The notes below the pieces were generated by a model. That model saw only the letters and a program-made list of their open reading frames with translations. It was not told where the DNA came from and searched no databases. DNA of 64,000 bases from Aricia agestis (lineage: Eukaryota > Arthropoda > Insecta > Lepidoptera > Lycaenidae). The position numbers and the translations under genes were made by a program. Position 1 is the first letter of the stretch; each line of letters begins with the position of its first letter. Where the stretch lies: NCBI RefSeq assembly GCF_905147365.1, contig NC_056425.1:4781501-4845500 (forward strand), given 5' to 3'. Positions 52,532 through 63,340 of the stretch are shown here, piece after piece.

Positions 52532-52592
52532 AACGAAAGAAAAAATCTTTCTATATTAGGGTTCCGTAATATAGAAAGATTTTTCTTTCGTT
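52532..52592. repeat. Hairpin around GGGTTCCG
   Basis: Arms 52532-52558 and 52567-52592 differ by one T. It begins where the preceding repeat should end in its GGGTTCCGTA terminus, so a foldback rearrangement of that end is likely. Confidence 0.75.
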
Positions 52593-52885
52593 TAATAAGA
52601 TAAGCAACAAAATATTATAACACGGACTTCATAATACAACAGCATCTTGAAGTTATTGAACTGAAATGAAATGATCAGACACTTGTAGCAGCGGCTACGT
52701 CACGTAGCAGTGCTACGGTTCTCGTAGCAAGGCTACGCGGCTTATTAATCCCGAGTTCAATGACCTCTGTAAAGACCCTGATCGACATAATATTGTATAA
52801 TAATATGTGTATGAAAGTATTATAAGTGGTACATTAAACTAATTAATGTATAAGACCTTTGACACTACATAAAATTAATTGTTTT

Positions 52886-53218
52886 TTTTTTTATGAAATA
52901 AGGGGGCAAACGAGCAAACGGGTCACCGGATGGAAAGCAACTTTCGTCGCCCATGGACACTCGCAGCATCAGAAGAGCTGCATGTGCGTTGCCGGCCTTT
53001 TAAGAGGGAATAGGGTAATAGGGGAGGGTAGGGAAGGGAAGGGAAGGGAATAGTTGAGGGTAGGGAAGGGAATAGGGTAGGGGTTAGGGGATTGGGCCTC
53101 CGGTAAACTCACTCACACGGCGAAACACAGCGCAAGCGCTGTTTCACGCCGGTTTTCTGTGAGACCGTGGTATTTATCCCGTCAAGCCGGCCCATTCGTG
53201 CCGAAGCATGGCTCTACC
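52886..53218 (-). mobile_element. Poly(A) retroposon (family P)
   Basis: On the minus strand it runs from GAGCCATGCTTCGGCACGAA to a T-rich (A-tail) boundary at 52879-52890. The G-rich minisatellite is at 53018-53090. Confidence 0.85.
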
Positions 53219-53244
53219 ACGTATAACCAATGTAGAATAGCTTT

Positions 53245-53425
53245 GTCCACACTGTGCCTTTTTCTGTTCGTCAAGGGCATGCGTTATAGCGCAGTCAACA
53301 GCGCACGTGAGGCATGCCCGCAACGCATGCCCTCTGACCGTATCTAAAACTTCAAAAATGACAATATTGGCGTATGACGCATTCAATTATTCGACGAAAA
53401 TTGAAGATCAAAGTGCAGTGTGGAC
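53245..53425. mobile_element. MITE, GTCCACACTG ends
   Basis: Ends GTCCACACTG / CAGTGTGGAC, with inner GGGCATGCG / CGCATGCCC. TSD unclear. Confidence 0.65.
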
Positions 53426-53849
53426 ATAGATATTAGGTTGTCTCTGCTATGCATTAAAAAAATACAAAATATATTATACTTACAGTAAAAACGACTAAGC
53501 TGCCATTAAATTTAGATGTCTCAAGAATTCTTGCTTTTCACACACTCAAAAAACATTGAATTGTTTTAGCCTCAAACACCCAGAAGAAACGTCAAAACTT
53601 TGTTATAAATCATGCGGTACGACGGTCTCAAAAACCTTTTATCTCCAGCCTCCAGTACATTAACAAATACAGCCCTTTAAGAGGACTATTAATTCTTTAC
53701 GACCCCGTTAAAAAAATGTTTGCAAAATAAAAACGCAATTTGCCAACGGAGCGAAGCAATTTATTGCAAAACGCTTATTTAGATCGACGCCATAACTTTA
53801 CATGGAGGGGAATGGAACACGCGAAGTACGCAGTGTGTAGTAACCGTTA
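53426..53849. other. No feature recognised
   Basis: Unassigned sequence. Confidence 0.45.
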
Positions 53850-54353
53850 GTGTCTAAACCATAAAGTTAATATACCTAACGGAATAGAGAAACAAAGGCC
53901 TGAGTATGCGAGATGTCACTATCAGTAACACTGCGTGGTAAAAAGAGGCGTGTGATACATGACAGCAGAACTCTTTTTTTTGACGTCCAGTCGGCACTTA
54001 TCGGCACGTTGACAATTATTTAATCTCGTAGAATTCTTGTTCAGTCATGCTTGTGTAAGTGTATACGTACACACTACACATTTTTACACATAGACGTAAA
54101 CCAACTTCGGTTTCTTTTTACAGCTCGAGATTGTTGCTCTATTCCGCTAGGCGGCTATGTATATTAGCTTTATGGTCTAAACACACTATGCCGAATTTTC
54201 GCGGCGGAAGGTCGGCTTGCTTTCGCCTGCAATATATTACCGATGACACACCATGCCGAAATTCCGTCGCGTTATATTTTATGCGTTTGACATTGCTGAC
54301 GTAATCATGCGGAATTTCCGCCGCGGAAATTCCGCATAGTGTGTTTAGACACT
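53850..54353. mobile_element. AGTGTCTAAA MITE, copy 3, hit by another MITE
   Basis: The left end AGTGTCTAA is cut by the insertion at 53859-54176 and resumes ACACACTATGCCG at 54181. The right end is CATAGTGTGTTTAGACACT. Without the insertion it is about 180 bp. Confidence 0.85.
53859..54176. mobile_element. GGAATAGAG MITE, full length, TSD CTAA
   Basis: ACCATAAAGTTAATATAC / GTATATTAGCTTTATGGT-like inverted ends. CTAA lies on both sides (53855-53858, 54177-54180). Inner arms CGGAATAGAG / CTCTATTCCG. The partial copy at 3828-4036 lacks the right end. Confidence 0.8.
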
Positions 54354-54356
54354 GCC

Positions 54357-54492
54357 AGGCGTGCACTAGCGGCCAGGTCGCGGCGGCAATCGAAAGTATG
54401 GTGTGGCCGCTGGCCGCCGTGCGGTCAGGTGCACGTGGTCTATGGCGGTTTCATACTAAGGTGATTATCTCGATGGCCGCCGCGACCTGGCC
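54357..54492. mobile_element. GC-rich MITE, GCACTAGCGGCCAGG ends
   Basis: The left end GCACTAGCGGCCAGGTCGCG faces GGCCGCCGCGACCTGGCC. A second copy is at 63160-63322. It abuts the next MITE. Confidence 0.7.
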
Positions 54493-54495
54493 TTA

Positions 54496-54621
54496 GGGCC
54501 TGTTTCACCACTTCCTGAAGGCTATCCACCAATTAACTTGACAGATCAAGTAAGGACAATCTGTCAAAAAAGTTGTGAATAGCCTAATAGGCACTTTATC
54601 AGAAAGTGGTGAAACAGGCCC
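54496..54621. mobile_element. PIF/Harbinger-like MITE, TSD TTA
   Basis: GGGCCTGTTTCACCACTTCC / GAAAGTGGTGAAACAGGCCC ends, TTA at 54493-54495 and 54622-54624. Same family as 446-583. Confidence 0.85.
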
Positions 54622-54636
54622 TTAGAAAAATACAAG

Positions 54637-54775
54637 TCCATATTACTAATATTATTATAAAAGCGAAAGTGTGTCTTTCTGTTACCCCTTTACGCCCAAA
54701 CCGCTGAACCAATCTTCCTGGGTATGGGGATACTTTGTATCCCGGATACATGTACGACTCCCGTACAAATTTTTG
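54637..54775 (+). mobile_element. Helitron (family A), 3' truncated
   Basis: TCCATATTACTAATATTATT start, GCGAAAGTGTGTC and the CGCTGAACCAATC block. Ends within the GTACGACTCCCG block. Confidence 0.7.
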
Positions 54776-54961
54776 AGCAAGGGACCTAATTGAAAATTGT
54801 GGAAAAAGCCTCATTTTGGCGGGAAGAGATGAAACATGTGCCAATTGATTGGAAATCCAAATACAAATAGGAAATGCTTTTTGGTAAAATGTCGTAACTG
54901 ATACGGTTTCGGAATAAATTTTGAATTTTGAAGTCGGTTTTATCTTTTTAAAATACAGTTA

Positions 54962-55602
54962 TCTATACTAATATTATAAATGCGAAAGTATCTCTGTCTG
55001 TCTGTCTGTCTCGCTTTCACGCCAAAACTACCGAACCGATTGTAATAAAATTTTGTATAAGAACAGATAGTCTAAAAAAAAGCCTGAGAAAGGACATAGG
55101 CTACTTTTTTACTGGAAAAAAATGGTTGTAAGGGGGTGAAAATGCGTAAACTTGTTCAAATTAGGTTAGTTCCAAAAATCCATAATAGATGGCGCCGTGC
55201 GTCTCCTACATCGCGGTGACGCTTGCCCAGACTTCTTTCTATAAGAGGTGATATCATCTAACATTCTAGTTTCGATTTTTTTTCGATTGTTATAACTTTT
55301 TTACGTTATTAAATAACTCGGTAGTTTATCTATGCAGTGACGTAACCTTAAAAGTTAAACCTATCAATGATATAAATAGTTTATGGGTAAAGTTGTGTAA
55401 TTATGGGCCTAAATAAGCTTTAAAATTTGGCATAAAATATAAAGTTTAATTTTAAAAAATTAAATATTATGTACACACTGCACAGCTGTTTTGATTTAAG
55501 AGGTACCAGGGTTTTTTTCATAAAAGCTTTTGACACCAATTTTGTTCACATCGCGCGCTATAAACTGAAGTCCACGCGGACGAAGTCGCGGGCAACAGCT
55601 AG
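54962..55602 (+). mobile_element. Helitron (family C-like), 641 bp, complete ends
   Basis: It starts after A with TCTATACTAATATTATAAAT and ends GAAGTCGCGGGCAACAGCTAG before T, with the CGCGGACGAAGTCGCG hairpin 12 nt inside the end. The interior is AT-rich with no Rep/helicase ORF. Confidence 0.85.
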
Positions 55603-56198
55603 TGTTCAATATGTCTACAAGCTACAATTAATGAAGTATTTCAAAACTTCAATATTGAAGGTTTACCTATACGTTGAATGTCTCATAGAGAAGTTGATTT
55701 AGAGATGGTAATAAAAGTTTGTGATTTCGTGATTTATTTATTAAGTACTTAATAATTTGTGGACTACAAATAATTAATGAAGTTTTAGAAATGACTCAAA
55801 TGTGTAATTCGAAAACGGATGAGAATTCGGAAAAAGTGTATAGAATCAAAATTATAGATAATTTAATAAGTTTTTTTCATCATAGAATGGTTTTTGCTAC
55901 AACGCATCGTTTTTTAGTCATTAGCCAAAAACCAAAAATTGAGACTTTTGTCACTCTCCCCTCACTCCAGCTCACCTCTTAAGACTTCAGGACTTTTAGT
56001 ATGATTTGTCCCTATGCACCCTGAATAAGTTTCAGCAGAAATCTCTGAGGTTCCCGCTCACGCATTCTACAACTACTTTATTAACTGAACTATTGTAAAA
56101 AAAAAATAATTTCTATATTATTTCACATATAACAATAATTAGACCAATCCGTCAGTCTTTGTTTTGCTCGACTAGACCAAAACTAGAGTAATAAATAA
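55603..56198. other. No gene seen
   Basis: AT-rich. ATTCGGAAAAAGT..TAGTCATTAGCCAAAAACC (55826-55935) vaguely resembles the 6320-9273 terminal-repeat family. Not callable. Confidence 0.4.
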
Positions 56199-56268
56199 AA
56201 TAAACAAATACTAACTTCTTAATAAATAATTAAATTATGATTTATTAAGAAGTTAGTGTTTGTTTATT
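56199..56268. repeat. 29-bp hairpin
   Basis: Arms 56199-56227 and 56240-56268 pair with one to two mismatches. AT-rich. Confidence 0.75.
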
Positions 56269-56360
56269 GTATTTGACAGTGACTCCCAGTGGCCTCTGCA
56301 TACACGACCGATCCGTCGCTCTCTCACGACTCACTCTCACGTCTTTCGTTCAATTTCGAC

Positions 56361-56490
56361 GGTTGCTCGGACCTTCGGCAAAGCTTCGGCTTCGGCCGGG
56401 TTTTAGGCCGAAGCCGAAGGTTTCGCTGAAGGTGGATTTTTTGGCCGAAGGCGGCCGAAGCCGAAACCGAAGCCGAAGCTTCGGTCGGAC
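56361..56490. repeat. GCCGAA/TTCGGC repeat patch
   Basis: Degenerate hexamers GCCGAA on both strands produce long imperfect palindromes. Not coding. Confidence 0.75.
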
Positions 56491-56574
56491 ACTAATTTTG
56501 ATGTACTCTCGATTGGCACATGTTACATCTCTTGCCGCCAAAATGACATTTTTATCGTGAATTTGTAGGTATAC

Positions 56575-56819
56575 CAGCCTGTCTAGCATACGCCAACGAG
56601 ATATCTCACTCTACATGTTTTCTCGATGTTTGATGGTTTGTCTCTTCATCTCTATTGACCCTAGCATGATAAACATTTTTTCTCGCGTAGATCTATCATC
56701 GAAACACACATTTTTATAGAGTTTTGTCGAGATAATGTCGAGATTTTGACATTATGAGACGAGTAGTTTTTAATTATCTCGAGAGTGAGATATCTCGTTG
56801 GCGTATGACAGGCAGGCTG
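56575..56819. mobile_element. Hairpin MITE, CAGCCTGTC ends
   Basis: Arms share GCATACGCCAACGAGATATC. 245 bp. TSD not seen. Confidence 0.8.
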
Positions 56820-56867
56820 GCTTCTTACTAGTTGTGGGCGTCATCTATGTAGCTTATTGTAGCTTTG

Positions 56868-57139
56868 ACGACCTCTGTGGCTCAGTTGGTGGCGCGTTGG
56901 TAGCGCAAGCCGGGGGTCGCGGGTTCGAATCCCGCCGACGGAACAAAAAGTTTTCAATGTTCCTGGGTCTTGGATGTGCGTTAAATATATGTATGATATA
57001 ATAAAAATCTTAAATATATGTATAATATAAAAGTGTTAAATATATTTTCGTTGTCTGGTATCGTAACACAAGTCCTTCAGGTACTTAGCATGGGGCCAGA
57101 CTGACGTGGTGTGAAGCGTCCATAGATATTATTATTAGC
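56868..57139 (+). mobile_element. SINE family B, full length
   Basis: Head GACCTCTGTGGCTCAGTTGG, perfect B box GGTTCGAATCC, body and ATATTATTATTA tail. The A box carries a one-base insertion relative to 37648. Confidence 0.9.
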
Positions 57140-57465
57140 CTCAATTTAGTTTAGAGCATTGACCGTGAATACAAAGACTTATCATATCTATAATATTGTA
57201 CGGATTATTGCCTTGAAATTATTAACTAATTAAAACCTCGAATTCAAAATTACCGATCTAATAAATTTCAAATCGGGCGACGTTTGGAAGTTTTCGGTTA
57301 CTCGAGAATGAAGACCTTTACATATTTAATTAAAAGTTTTGGGTTGGTGTGAGGACTGAACACGTTTTGATGTAACTATTGTAGGATGAGTAAAGACAGA
57401 ACGAAATATACAAAATCCTTAATTTTTTTTATGTAAGTATATTATATACTTACAAAACTTCTTGT
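57140..57465. other. No feature recognised
   Basis: Unassigned AT-rich DNA. Confidence 0.45.
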
Positions 57466-57469
57466 ATTT

Positions 57470-57545
57470 TATATCCGTCGTTACGTTTAAACCGCTGAGC
57501 TATTTCTATTGTAAACCAGATATTTTGAGTCCCGAGAAAGGACTG
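57470..57545 (+). mobile_element. Helitron (family A) fragment
   Basis: ACGTTTAAACCGCTGAGC and TATTTTGAGTCCCGAGAAAG. Confidence 0.6.
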
Positions 57546-57579
57546 ACAATAGTTTCTATTTCTATTTTTTTAACTCTTT

Positions 57580-57810
57580 TAAATGGGTGCAGGTTCGATC
57601 CCGGCTGGAGATTTATATTTTCAGATCTCAAATACACAATACGGACGCTCGTACAGCAAAGGAAAACATCGTGAGGAAACCCGCATATGGTTGGTCCCAC
57701 TCCCAGACGTATTGATGAGCTATTCCTCAGGACTAGGCCGACTATGATGCGAGAATGCCGTATGCGCTTGGGCAACCATACGGACATTTAAAATCTTGTC
57801 CCAGGCACTA
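57580..57810 (+). mobile_element. SINE with B box (family D), partial
   Basis: GGTTCGATCCCGG (B-box-like) at 57592-57604, then TTTTCAGATCTCAAATACAC, GGAAAACATCGTGAGGAAAC and GATGAGCTATTCCTCAGGAC. The CATCGTGAGGAAAC motif is a widespread insect SINE body element. The A box is not found. Confidence 0.65.
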
Positions 57811-57946
57811 CAGTATTTGAAGTGTGGTTACATCGCTCTAAAAATAATGTATAAATCATACACAACGGATGCAAAGAAAAAAATCTGATTTGCGACAGTA
57901 CTCTGCACAAAATCTCTACGTAGAGATCAATAGCTTTTTATGTTAT

Positions 57947-58312
57947 AATAATAATAATAGTAGCTCCCACACCGGTTTCGGTGACGGTAGCCGGTTTCAT
58001 TGAAACCAGGCCAGCGACGCAGGAGTAATTTTATAGTGCCCAAGTGTGTGCGCAGTACACAAGAGCACTCTCTATTCCTTTACTCTCATAACCCAGTGGG
58101 ACGGAAGACCGACACGACTGGCGAGAGATCAGGCGCAGGACCGACTTTTTACATGCCCATCCGACGCATTGATCATCTTACTTGTCAGACAATCAGGTGA
58201 TCAGCCTGCATTGTCCTAACCAAACTTGGAAATAACATGTTTCCAACGCGGGAATCGAACCCACGACCTCCGAGTCAAGAGCCGCGCTCTATACCACTAG
58301 ACCACGGAGGCG
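57947..58312 (-). mobile_element. SINE family A, full length, TSD TTTTTATGTTAT
   Basis: Perfect 12-bp TSD at 57935-57946 and 58313-58324. Both pol III boxes are intact (B box GGTTCGATTCC) and the tail is (ATT)n. The best reference copy of the family and probably the youngest. Confidence 0.95.
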
Positions 58313-58329
58313 TTTTTATGTTATTCTTA

Positions 58330-58623
58330 CTAAATGAGGCCCGCAACTCCGTTGCGAAAAAAATTCGTTTATCGCGCGGGGACCGTACATTTTTCCGGGA
58401 TAAAAAGTATACTATTTCCTTTCTCAGTACTCAAAGTATCTCCATGCCAAATTTTAGCAAAATCGGTTCTGCGGTTTGAACGTGAAGAGGTAGTGACAGA
58501 CAGACAGACATACAGACAGACAAACAGACGGACGGACGTACGGACGGACAGACGGACAGACGGACAGACGGATAGACGGACGGACAGACAGACACACTTT
58601 CGCATTTATAATAGTAGTATGGA
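58330..58623 (-). mobile_element. Helitron (family A) with expanded (GTCT)n
   Basis: On the minus strand it starts TCCATACTACTATTATAAAT and ends GGAGTTGCGGGCCTCATTTAG (TTAG for CTAG). The tetranucleotide run spans 58496-58596. It sits 5 nt from the SINE TSD. Confidence 0.8.
58496..58596. repeat. Tetranucleotide (ACAG/ACGG) microsatellite
   Basis: About 25 units of ACAG, ACGG and variants. It generates Cys/Val/Ser-rich ORFs on the minus strand that should be ignored. Confidence 0.9.
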
Positions 58624-59432
58624 TTATACAAACCTCAACATTAATTACCTGCAAATGAAGTGGGTTTTAGTTTAGTTTAACACGTTACAGTTTGGAACTG
58701 GTTTTTAAACTCAGTTGAATACTATTTTAGTTCGAATACACTTTATTACTGTAATTACTCTAAAGTTTATTTGTATATTTTACTAGTTAAATAAACTGAG
58801 AAACTAAGTTACTGTTAACTAAAACTTATTGTAAATTAGGTTTTAGCCAAATGTTATTTCTAGGTTTCTAGGCTTTTTATTTGGCCTTTTATTTTATGTT
58901 GCTGAGTTAGATTATGTCGTATCCGCAACTCTGTTTTAAACGGGGAGTGGTCGAGCTGCACCATGGGTATTTAGTACGTAGACCCTATGCCTGTAGTGTC
59001 TACCCACTAAATCCCACTAAGTGGGAGTCCCCACATAACCTACCAAATCCCACAATGCGTAAAGTATTTTCCGATTTAAAAAGGCCTTATAATTATTTGT
59101 TATCATATTTTGCATTCTCATCAACTGAGGCAAACAAAAAGGAGGGTAATGATTTTAATAACCTATATTTTTTCATTTGCATGCTTTTTTATATTAACCC
59201 AAAATATATATTTTTTTGAGTTATGAATGCAGTTTTATTCAAATGATGTAAATAACGTAACTGCATTCACAACACAATACGTAGATTTTTTGTGGGATCA
59301 TACACAAAATATCAAAATATGCTTAACACCGTCCAATTTTATTGTATTTTTTCTTATTTTATGTATGTTCTTTAATTCACGCTCGCATATGTATAAATAG
59401 GAAGATCCTGCTTATAAAAAATGACACATTGA
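58624..59432. other. No gene seen
   Basis: The 101-codon plus ORF (58914-59219) has no recognisable motif and no supporting signals. AT-rich, otherwise unassigned. Confidence 0.45.
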
Positions 59433-59573
59433 GGTGGTTCGTTTCCCATACAAAAAACATATTTCGCGGGAATGGTATTGCAAAATAAATAGATGTGCAT
59501 ATAAATTTATGTAGTAATAGTATGAAATTAGATAATTAATGTCGGTTGTTTTTTGTATGGGAAACGAAGCACC
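59433..59573. mobile_element. MITE, GGTGGTTCGTTTCCC ends
   Basis: Inverted ends CGTTTCCCATACAAAAAAC / GTTTTTTGTATGGGAAACG. 141 bp. Confidence 0.8.
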
Positions 59574-59788
59574 TTAAATTTAATTTTATTCAAAAGCATT
59601 TTCAACGAAATCGCAAATCAAAATTTCAATCCCACGAGCAACTGTCTAGGTTCTCAATAGCACCTAATGATTTCCATTTGAGCTGCGCTATTGTCAACTT
59701 CTCTTTGTGCTGTCGACGCGATCGCCCACACAATATACACCTATTAATGTCATATTGTTTTATTAATTAAACTATGATGGCACTGCAG

Positions 59789-59875
59789 ACGACCTCTGTG
59801 GCTTAGACCTTAGTTTGCGCTTTGATCGGAGGTCGCGGGTTCAAATCACAATGGATCAAGGATGTCTGTTAAATA
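59789..59875 (+). mobile_element. SINE family B, decayed head
   Basis: GACGACCTCTGTGGCTTAGA and GGAGGTCGCGGGTTCAAATC (B box with one change). A stub only. Confidence 0.65.
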
Positions 59876-59878
59876 AAT

Positions 59879-60062
59879 ATACAGAGTGTAACAAAACTAA
59901 GTGATAATACTTTAGGGTGTGTACGTATTCCTTGTAGAGAGTTAACTGTGATAGTAGCAGCGCTGGAAGACCATTTTTTTACTTTTGTATGGGGAAACTC
60001 GTGACGCTGGTGCGCTTGCCCATACAAAAGTGAAAAAAAAAAAGATCTTTCAGCGCTGGAGT
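59879..60062 (+). mobile_element. CAGGGTGTAACA-type MITE, truncated right arm
   Basis: Complete left arm and loop. The right arm stops after CTTTCAGCGCTGG. Confidence 0.8.
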
Positions 60063-60079
60063 TAAGTAATTGAGCAATT

Positions 60080-60237
60080 TTTATGTTATTTGAAAATTTG
60101 GCACAGATATAGAGAGAACCATGTGAAGAGACGTAGGCTATTTTTTGTGGGAAAGTGTACGGTTTCCGGTAAATTCCTAATTAACGCGGGCGAAGCCGCG
60201 CGGCGTTCCACGGATAGTAAAAGAATATTATATCTAG
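60080..60237 (+). mobile_element. Helitron 3' part with CGCGGGCGAAGCCGCG hairpin
   Basis: GAAAATTTGGCACAGATA, GTGTACGGTTTCCGGTAAAT, the hairpin at 60186-60201, and a candidate CTAG end at 60234-60237. Confidence 0.65.
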
Positions 60238-60262
60238 TTTAATATAATATTCTTTTACTATC
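60213..60262. repeat. 21-bp perfect hairpin over a Helitron end
   Basis: Arms 60213-60233 and 60242-60262 flank CTAGTTTA. The loop carries the Helitron CTAG. Confidence 0.8.
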
Positions 60263-60507
60263 AGTGATTTTGCAATAGCTGTAGACCTCGCTTAGAATAC
60301 TCGAACGTAATCCGATAGAGTTTTAACAGCGCGATAGTAAATCACGCTCAATAACCGTAAAAATCCGATCGAACGGGCGAAACCGACTGGAGAAAATCCA
60401 ATACGCAATACGCGTGTATTACGTTTGTACCGTTACAGACGATAAAATTACAGAATATGAACATGAACATTGTTTTGTGATTAGGATAGAATTTTGTGCA
60501 GATTTAA

Positions 60508-60909
60508 GGCCAACCCACCCGTACCGCAACCACACCACATCGCAACGACAAAATGCCGTCAAGCGTGGTTACGTGTGAATGGTGTCGCTGCAGCTTTGTG
60601 TGGTTGCGTTGTGGTACCGACAAAATGTCGAAGTGGTTGCGTTGTCGCCAGCAGTTGCGATGTGGTTCACTCCGTTTCATTGACATACGAAAGACAATGA
60701 AACGGAGGGGGGGAAAGCACGCGCGGCGTGCGCGCACTGTCATTGCATCGACACAACGTTGTGGTTGCGATGTGGTCGGTTCACACAAGTGGTCGACAAC
60801 GACTGCAAAATGTGGTACGTGTGAATGGTCCAGTTCATTTACAATACGAAATATACGCCCGACCACGTGGTGTGGTTGTCGTGTGGTTGTAGTACGTGTG
60901 GGTTGGCCC
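60508..60909. mobile_element. GTTG-rich MITE, 402 bp, TSD TAA
   Basis: Ends GGCCAACCCAC / GTGTGGGTTGGCCC, with TAA on both sides (60505-60507, 60910-60912). The interior is full of GTGGTTGCG/CGCAACCAC and open on both strands by composition, with ORFs of about 120 codons that I reject. Confidence 0.8.
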
Positions 60910-60912
60910 TAA

Positions 60913-61510
60913 AAGTAGACTACGGGGAAAGACATATATTATTAAAGGCTACTTTTTACTACCGAAAAAAAAAAACTGTTTCTGCTCGATTTACTTTGGC
61001 GCAAAAAAAAGTCACGGGGGACTAGTTAATTATGTTGTTATTTTGAAAATGCAACAAACGGATACTCGTACAAAGGGTTACAAATTACTTTTAAAATCTG
61101 TGGTTACTTTGAGGCATAGACAAAGGGTAATTAATGTTGTCAACTTCTAATAATCAACTCTTATTTACCAACAAATTATAATTTATATTTTTATCTTTCT
61201 TTAAAATCTTTATAGACAAAAGATGTAATTATTGTAATCGAGCTCTATTTTTTTAAATTGATTTTAATACACGGTAAAAATATACACTTTTCATGCACTT
61301 ATTCCACTTTTAACCGACTTCCAAAAAAAAGGAGGTTATATTAATTTATTTAATTACAATTATGTTTCACACGACCGGTTTCGATAAAATCATCATCAGG
61401 TGTAGGTTGTAATACAGCATACAACTAGAAAATATTTACATCTTCATTCCCCAATGCCCTTCAATATTCGATTTGTAAGTATGTAACAATTAGGGCGTTT
61501 GTGCGCTACA
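60913..61510. other. No gene seen; AACCGACTTCC start
   Basis: TTTTAACCGACTTCC at 61309-61323 is the terminus of the 7558-7950 family, truncated after about 25 nt and followed by a CGACCGGTTTCGATAAAATC motif. Rest unassigned. Confidence 0.5.
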
Positions 61511-61616
61511 CGGAATTTTACAATCCGGCGCGGCGCGGCATCTCGATTTCCTACCTTATTTATATGGCAAACGTGAAAGTTATGAACGCCCGACGGTAAA
61601 ATTCCGTGTAGTGCAT
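61511..61616. mobile_element. MITE, GCTACACGGAATTTTAC arms
   Basis: GCGCTACACGGAATTTTAC faces GTAAAATTCCGTGTAGTGC. The GGGCGTTTGTGC outer end exists only on the left. Confidence 0.7.
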
Positions 61617-61876
61617 TTCATTAATATCTGCAAAGTTGTCAAGTCGTTAAGTCGCAAAGTTTGACGTATCCGGTAAGTGCATCTGTCTCAACTTTTCCCG
61701 ACATTTAGAGCAGTTAAGAAGATCACGTCGCCGTACATTTAAAACTTTTGCGGGCTCCAGGATATATTTTCTTCTCTCCAGGTTTACTATCAAATGTTTA
61801 AATTACTTACTTAAAAACTAATTTAACTTTGGATACTTTAGCGGTAGGTCCGTCCAATGTCCATCCATTTTTGACA

Positions 61877-61948
61877 TTTCAACTGCCATACAGCTGAAAT
61901 GTTGAAATTTTGACATCTCTACTACTATGACAGTTGAAATGTCAAAAT
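61877..61948. repeat. Inverted repeat TTTTGACATTTCAACTG
   Basis: Perfect 17-bp complementary arms about 40 nt apart. Confidence 0.65.
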
Positions 61949-62015
61949 TTCATTGTAAGTACCTTCAATGCACACACAAGAAGGTACAAATATTTGATAC
62001 AAGAAATCTGTCTAA

Positions 62016-62204
62016 AAAGTGTCTGTCTGTCTGTTACCTCTTCACGCCCAAACCGCTGAACCGATTTTGCTGAAGTTTGGTCTGGAGATACTTTGTGTCC
62101 CAAGAAAGGACATATGATACTTTTTATCCCGAAAAATTTAACGGTTTTCGCGCGATAAACGTATTTTAGCACAATGGAGTTGCGGACGTCATCTACTACT
62201 GTAA
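62016..62204 (+). mobile_element. Helitron (family A), 5' truncated
   Basis: From (GTCT)n through CGCTGAACCGATTTTGCTGA to GCGGACGTCATCTACTACT (CTAC for CTAG). Confidence 0.75.
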
Positions 62205-63159
62205 TATATAGTATATTATGTAATATTATTACATAATAATAATACTTACATTATTTTCATTATTATAGCAAAATGTTCAGTCACTTAAATGTTCACTTAA
62301 ATGTGGGATTATTAAAAAGCTCATTTGATCCTTCGAAAGCTTATAAGATAAAGTTAATTTACGAGATGCGATTCAGAATTACCCTGGGAGTAAGATTAAG
62401 GACTTATATTTGTCTAAACTCGTACGAGCGATGAAAAACTTTTGTAATCCCACGATAGGTCTTCAGCTATCGCCAGACTTAGATAATATACTTAGATTAT
62501 GCTATAACATGTTATAGCATTCTCGGAATAATTAATGGCATTTCTCGCTAGTGCAGTAGTGGAGCCCCAGCATTAGAAGTACTCCTTACATTATAGGGGA
62601 GCCCAGAGTGCTATTCAGAGTGGTCATGTAGTGACCACTTATGGCGCAGATTACTAAACATTTGCTACGTAACTTAAGTTAAATTAAAACGTGGCGAGAC
62701 GATGTGATGCATTTTCAAATGAGGCATTCAAAACTAAACTTTATTGACTACCTAAAAAGATACACATTGAATTGTCCGACTTGCCGTCCGTAGGGCTGCC
62801 TGTTCCAAATGAAATGGCTATTTTAAAAGTACATCGTCTCGTCATGTTGCATTGTCAACATACCCTAATTATAATCACCCTGAAGCTGTATGTAATCGAC
62901 ATTTAACGTTAATTTACTTAAAGCGAAATACCTGTTATCTGGAATTGGCTTCTGTAGAACGCGGCCATGTGTAAGCTACTTTGATCGCTGGAGGCACAAT
63001 AATTGACACGAAACGTCTTCGTTAATTAATCACATCCGGTTCCGGTGGAGACAGACTAAATTATAAGGAGCCGTGCCTAGGTCCTTCCACACGACGTTAT
63101 TTTGCGCTCATCATCTGCGCGTTTTTATCGCGTTTTGGCAGATATTACTGGTTTTTTGA
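62205..63159. other. No gene seen; perfect palindrome
   Basis: ATGCTATAACATGTTATAGCAT at 62499-62520 is a perfect 22-bp palindrome with no transposon context. No ORF or repeat otherwise. Confidence 0.5.
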
Positions 63160-63322
63160 CGCACTAGCGGAAAAGCCGCGGCGGCCATCGAGATAGATAC
63201 CTTCGTATGAAACCGCCATAGACGACGCGCACCTGGCCGCAACGCGACCTGCGGCCACACCACACTTTCGTTGGCCGCCGCGGCCTGGCCGTTGCGGCCT
63301 GGCCGCTAGTGCGCGCCCGGGC
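63160..63322. mobile_element. GC-rich MITE, copy 2
   Basis: GCACTAGCGG at the left and GGCCTGGCCGCTAGTGCGC at the right. The body GAAACCGCCATAGACGACG is an inverted match to 54357-54492. Confidence 0.7.
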
Positions 63323-63340
63323 TTAATCCATACTAATCAG

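Noticed and set aside
58369..58675. Cys/Ser/Val- or Arg/Asp-rich ORFs
   Set aside because: Translations of the (ACAG/ACGG)n microsatellite in a Helitron.
60504..60912. Two overlapping ORFs of about 120 codons on opposite strands
   Set aside because: They fill a GTTG-rich MITE with TAA duplications. Openness on both strands comes from base composition.
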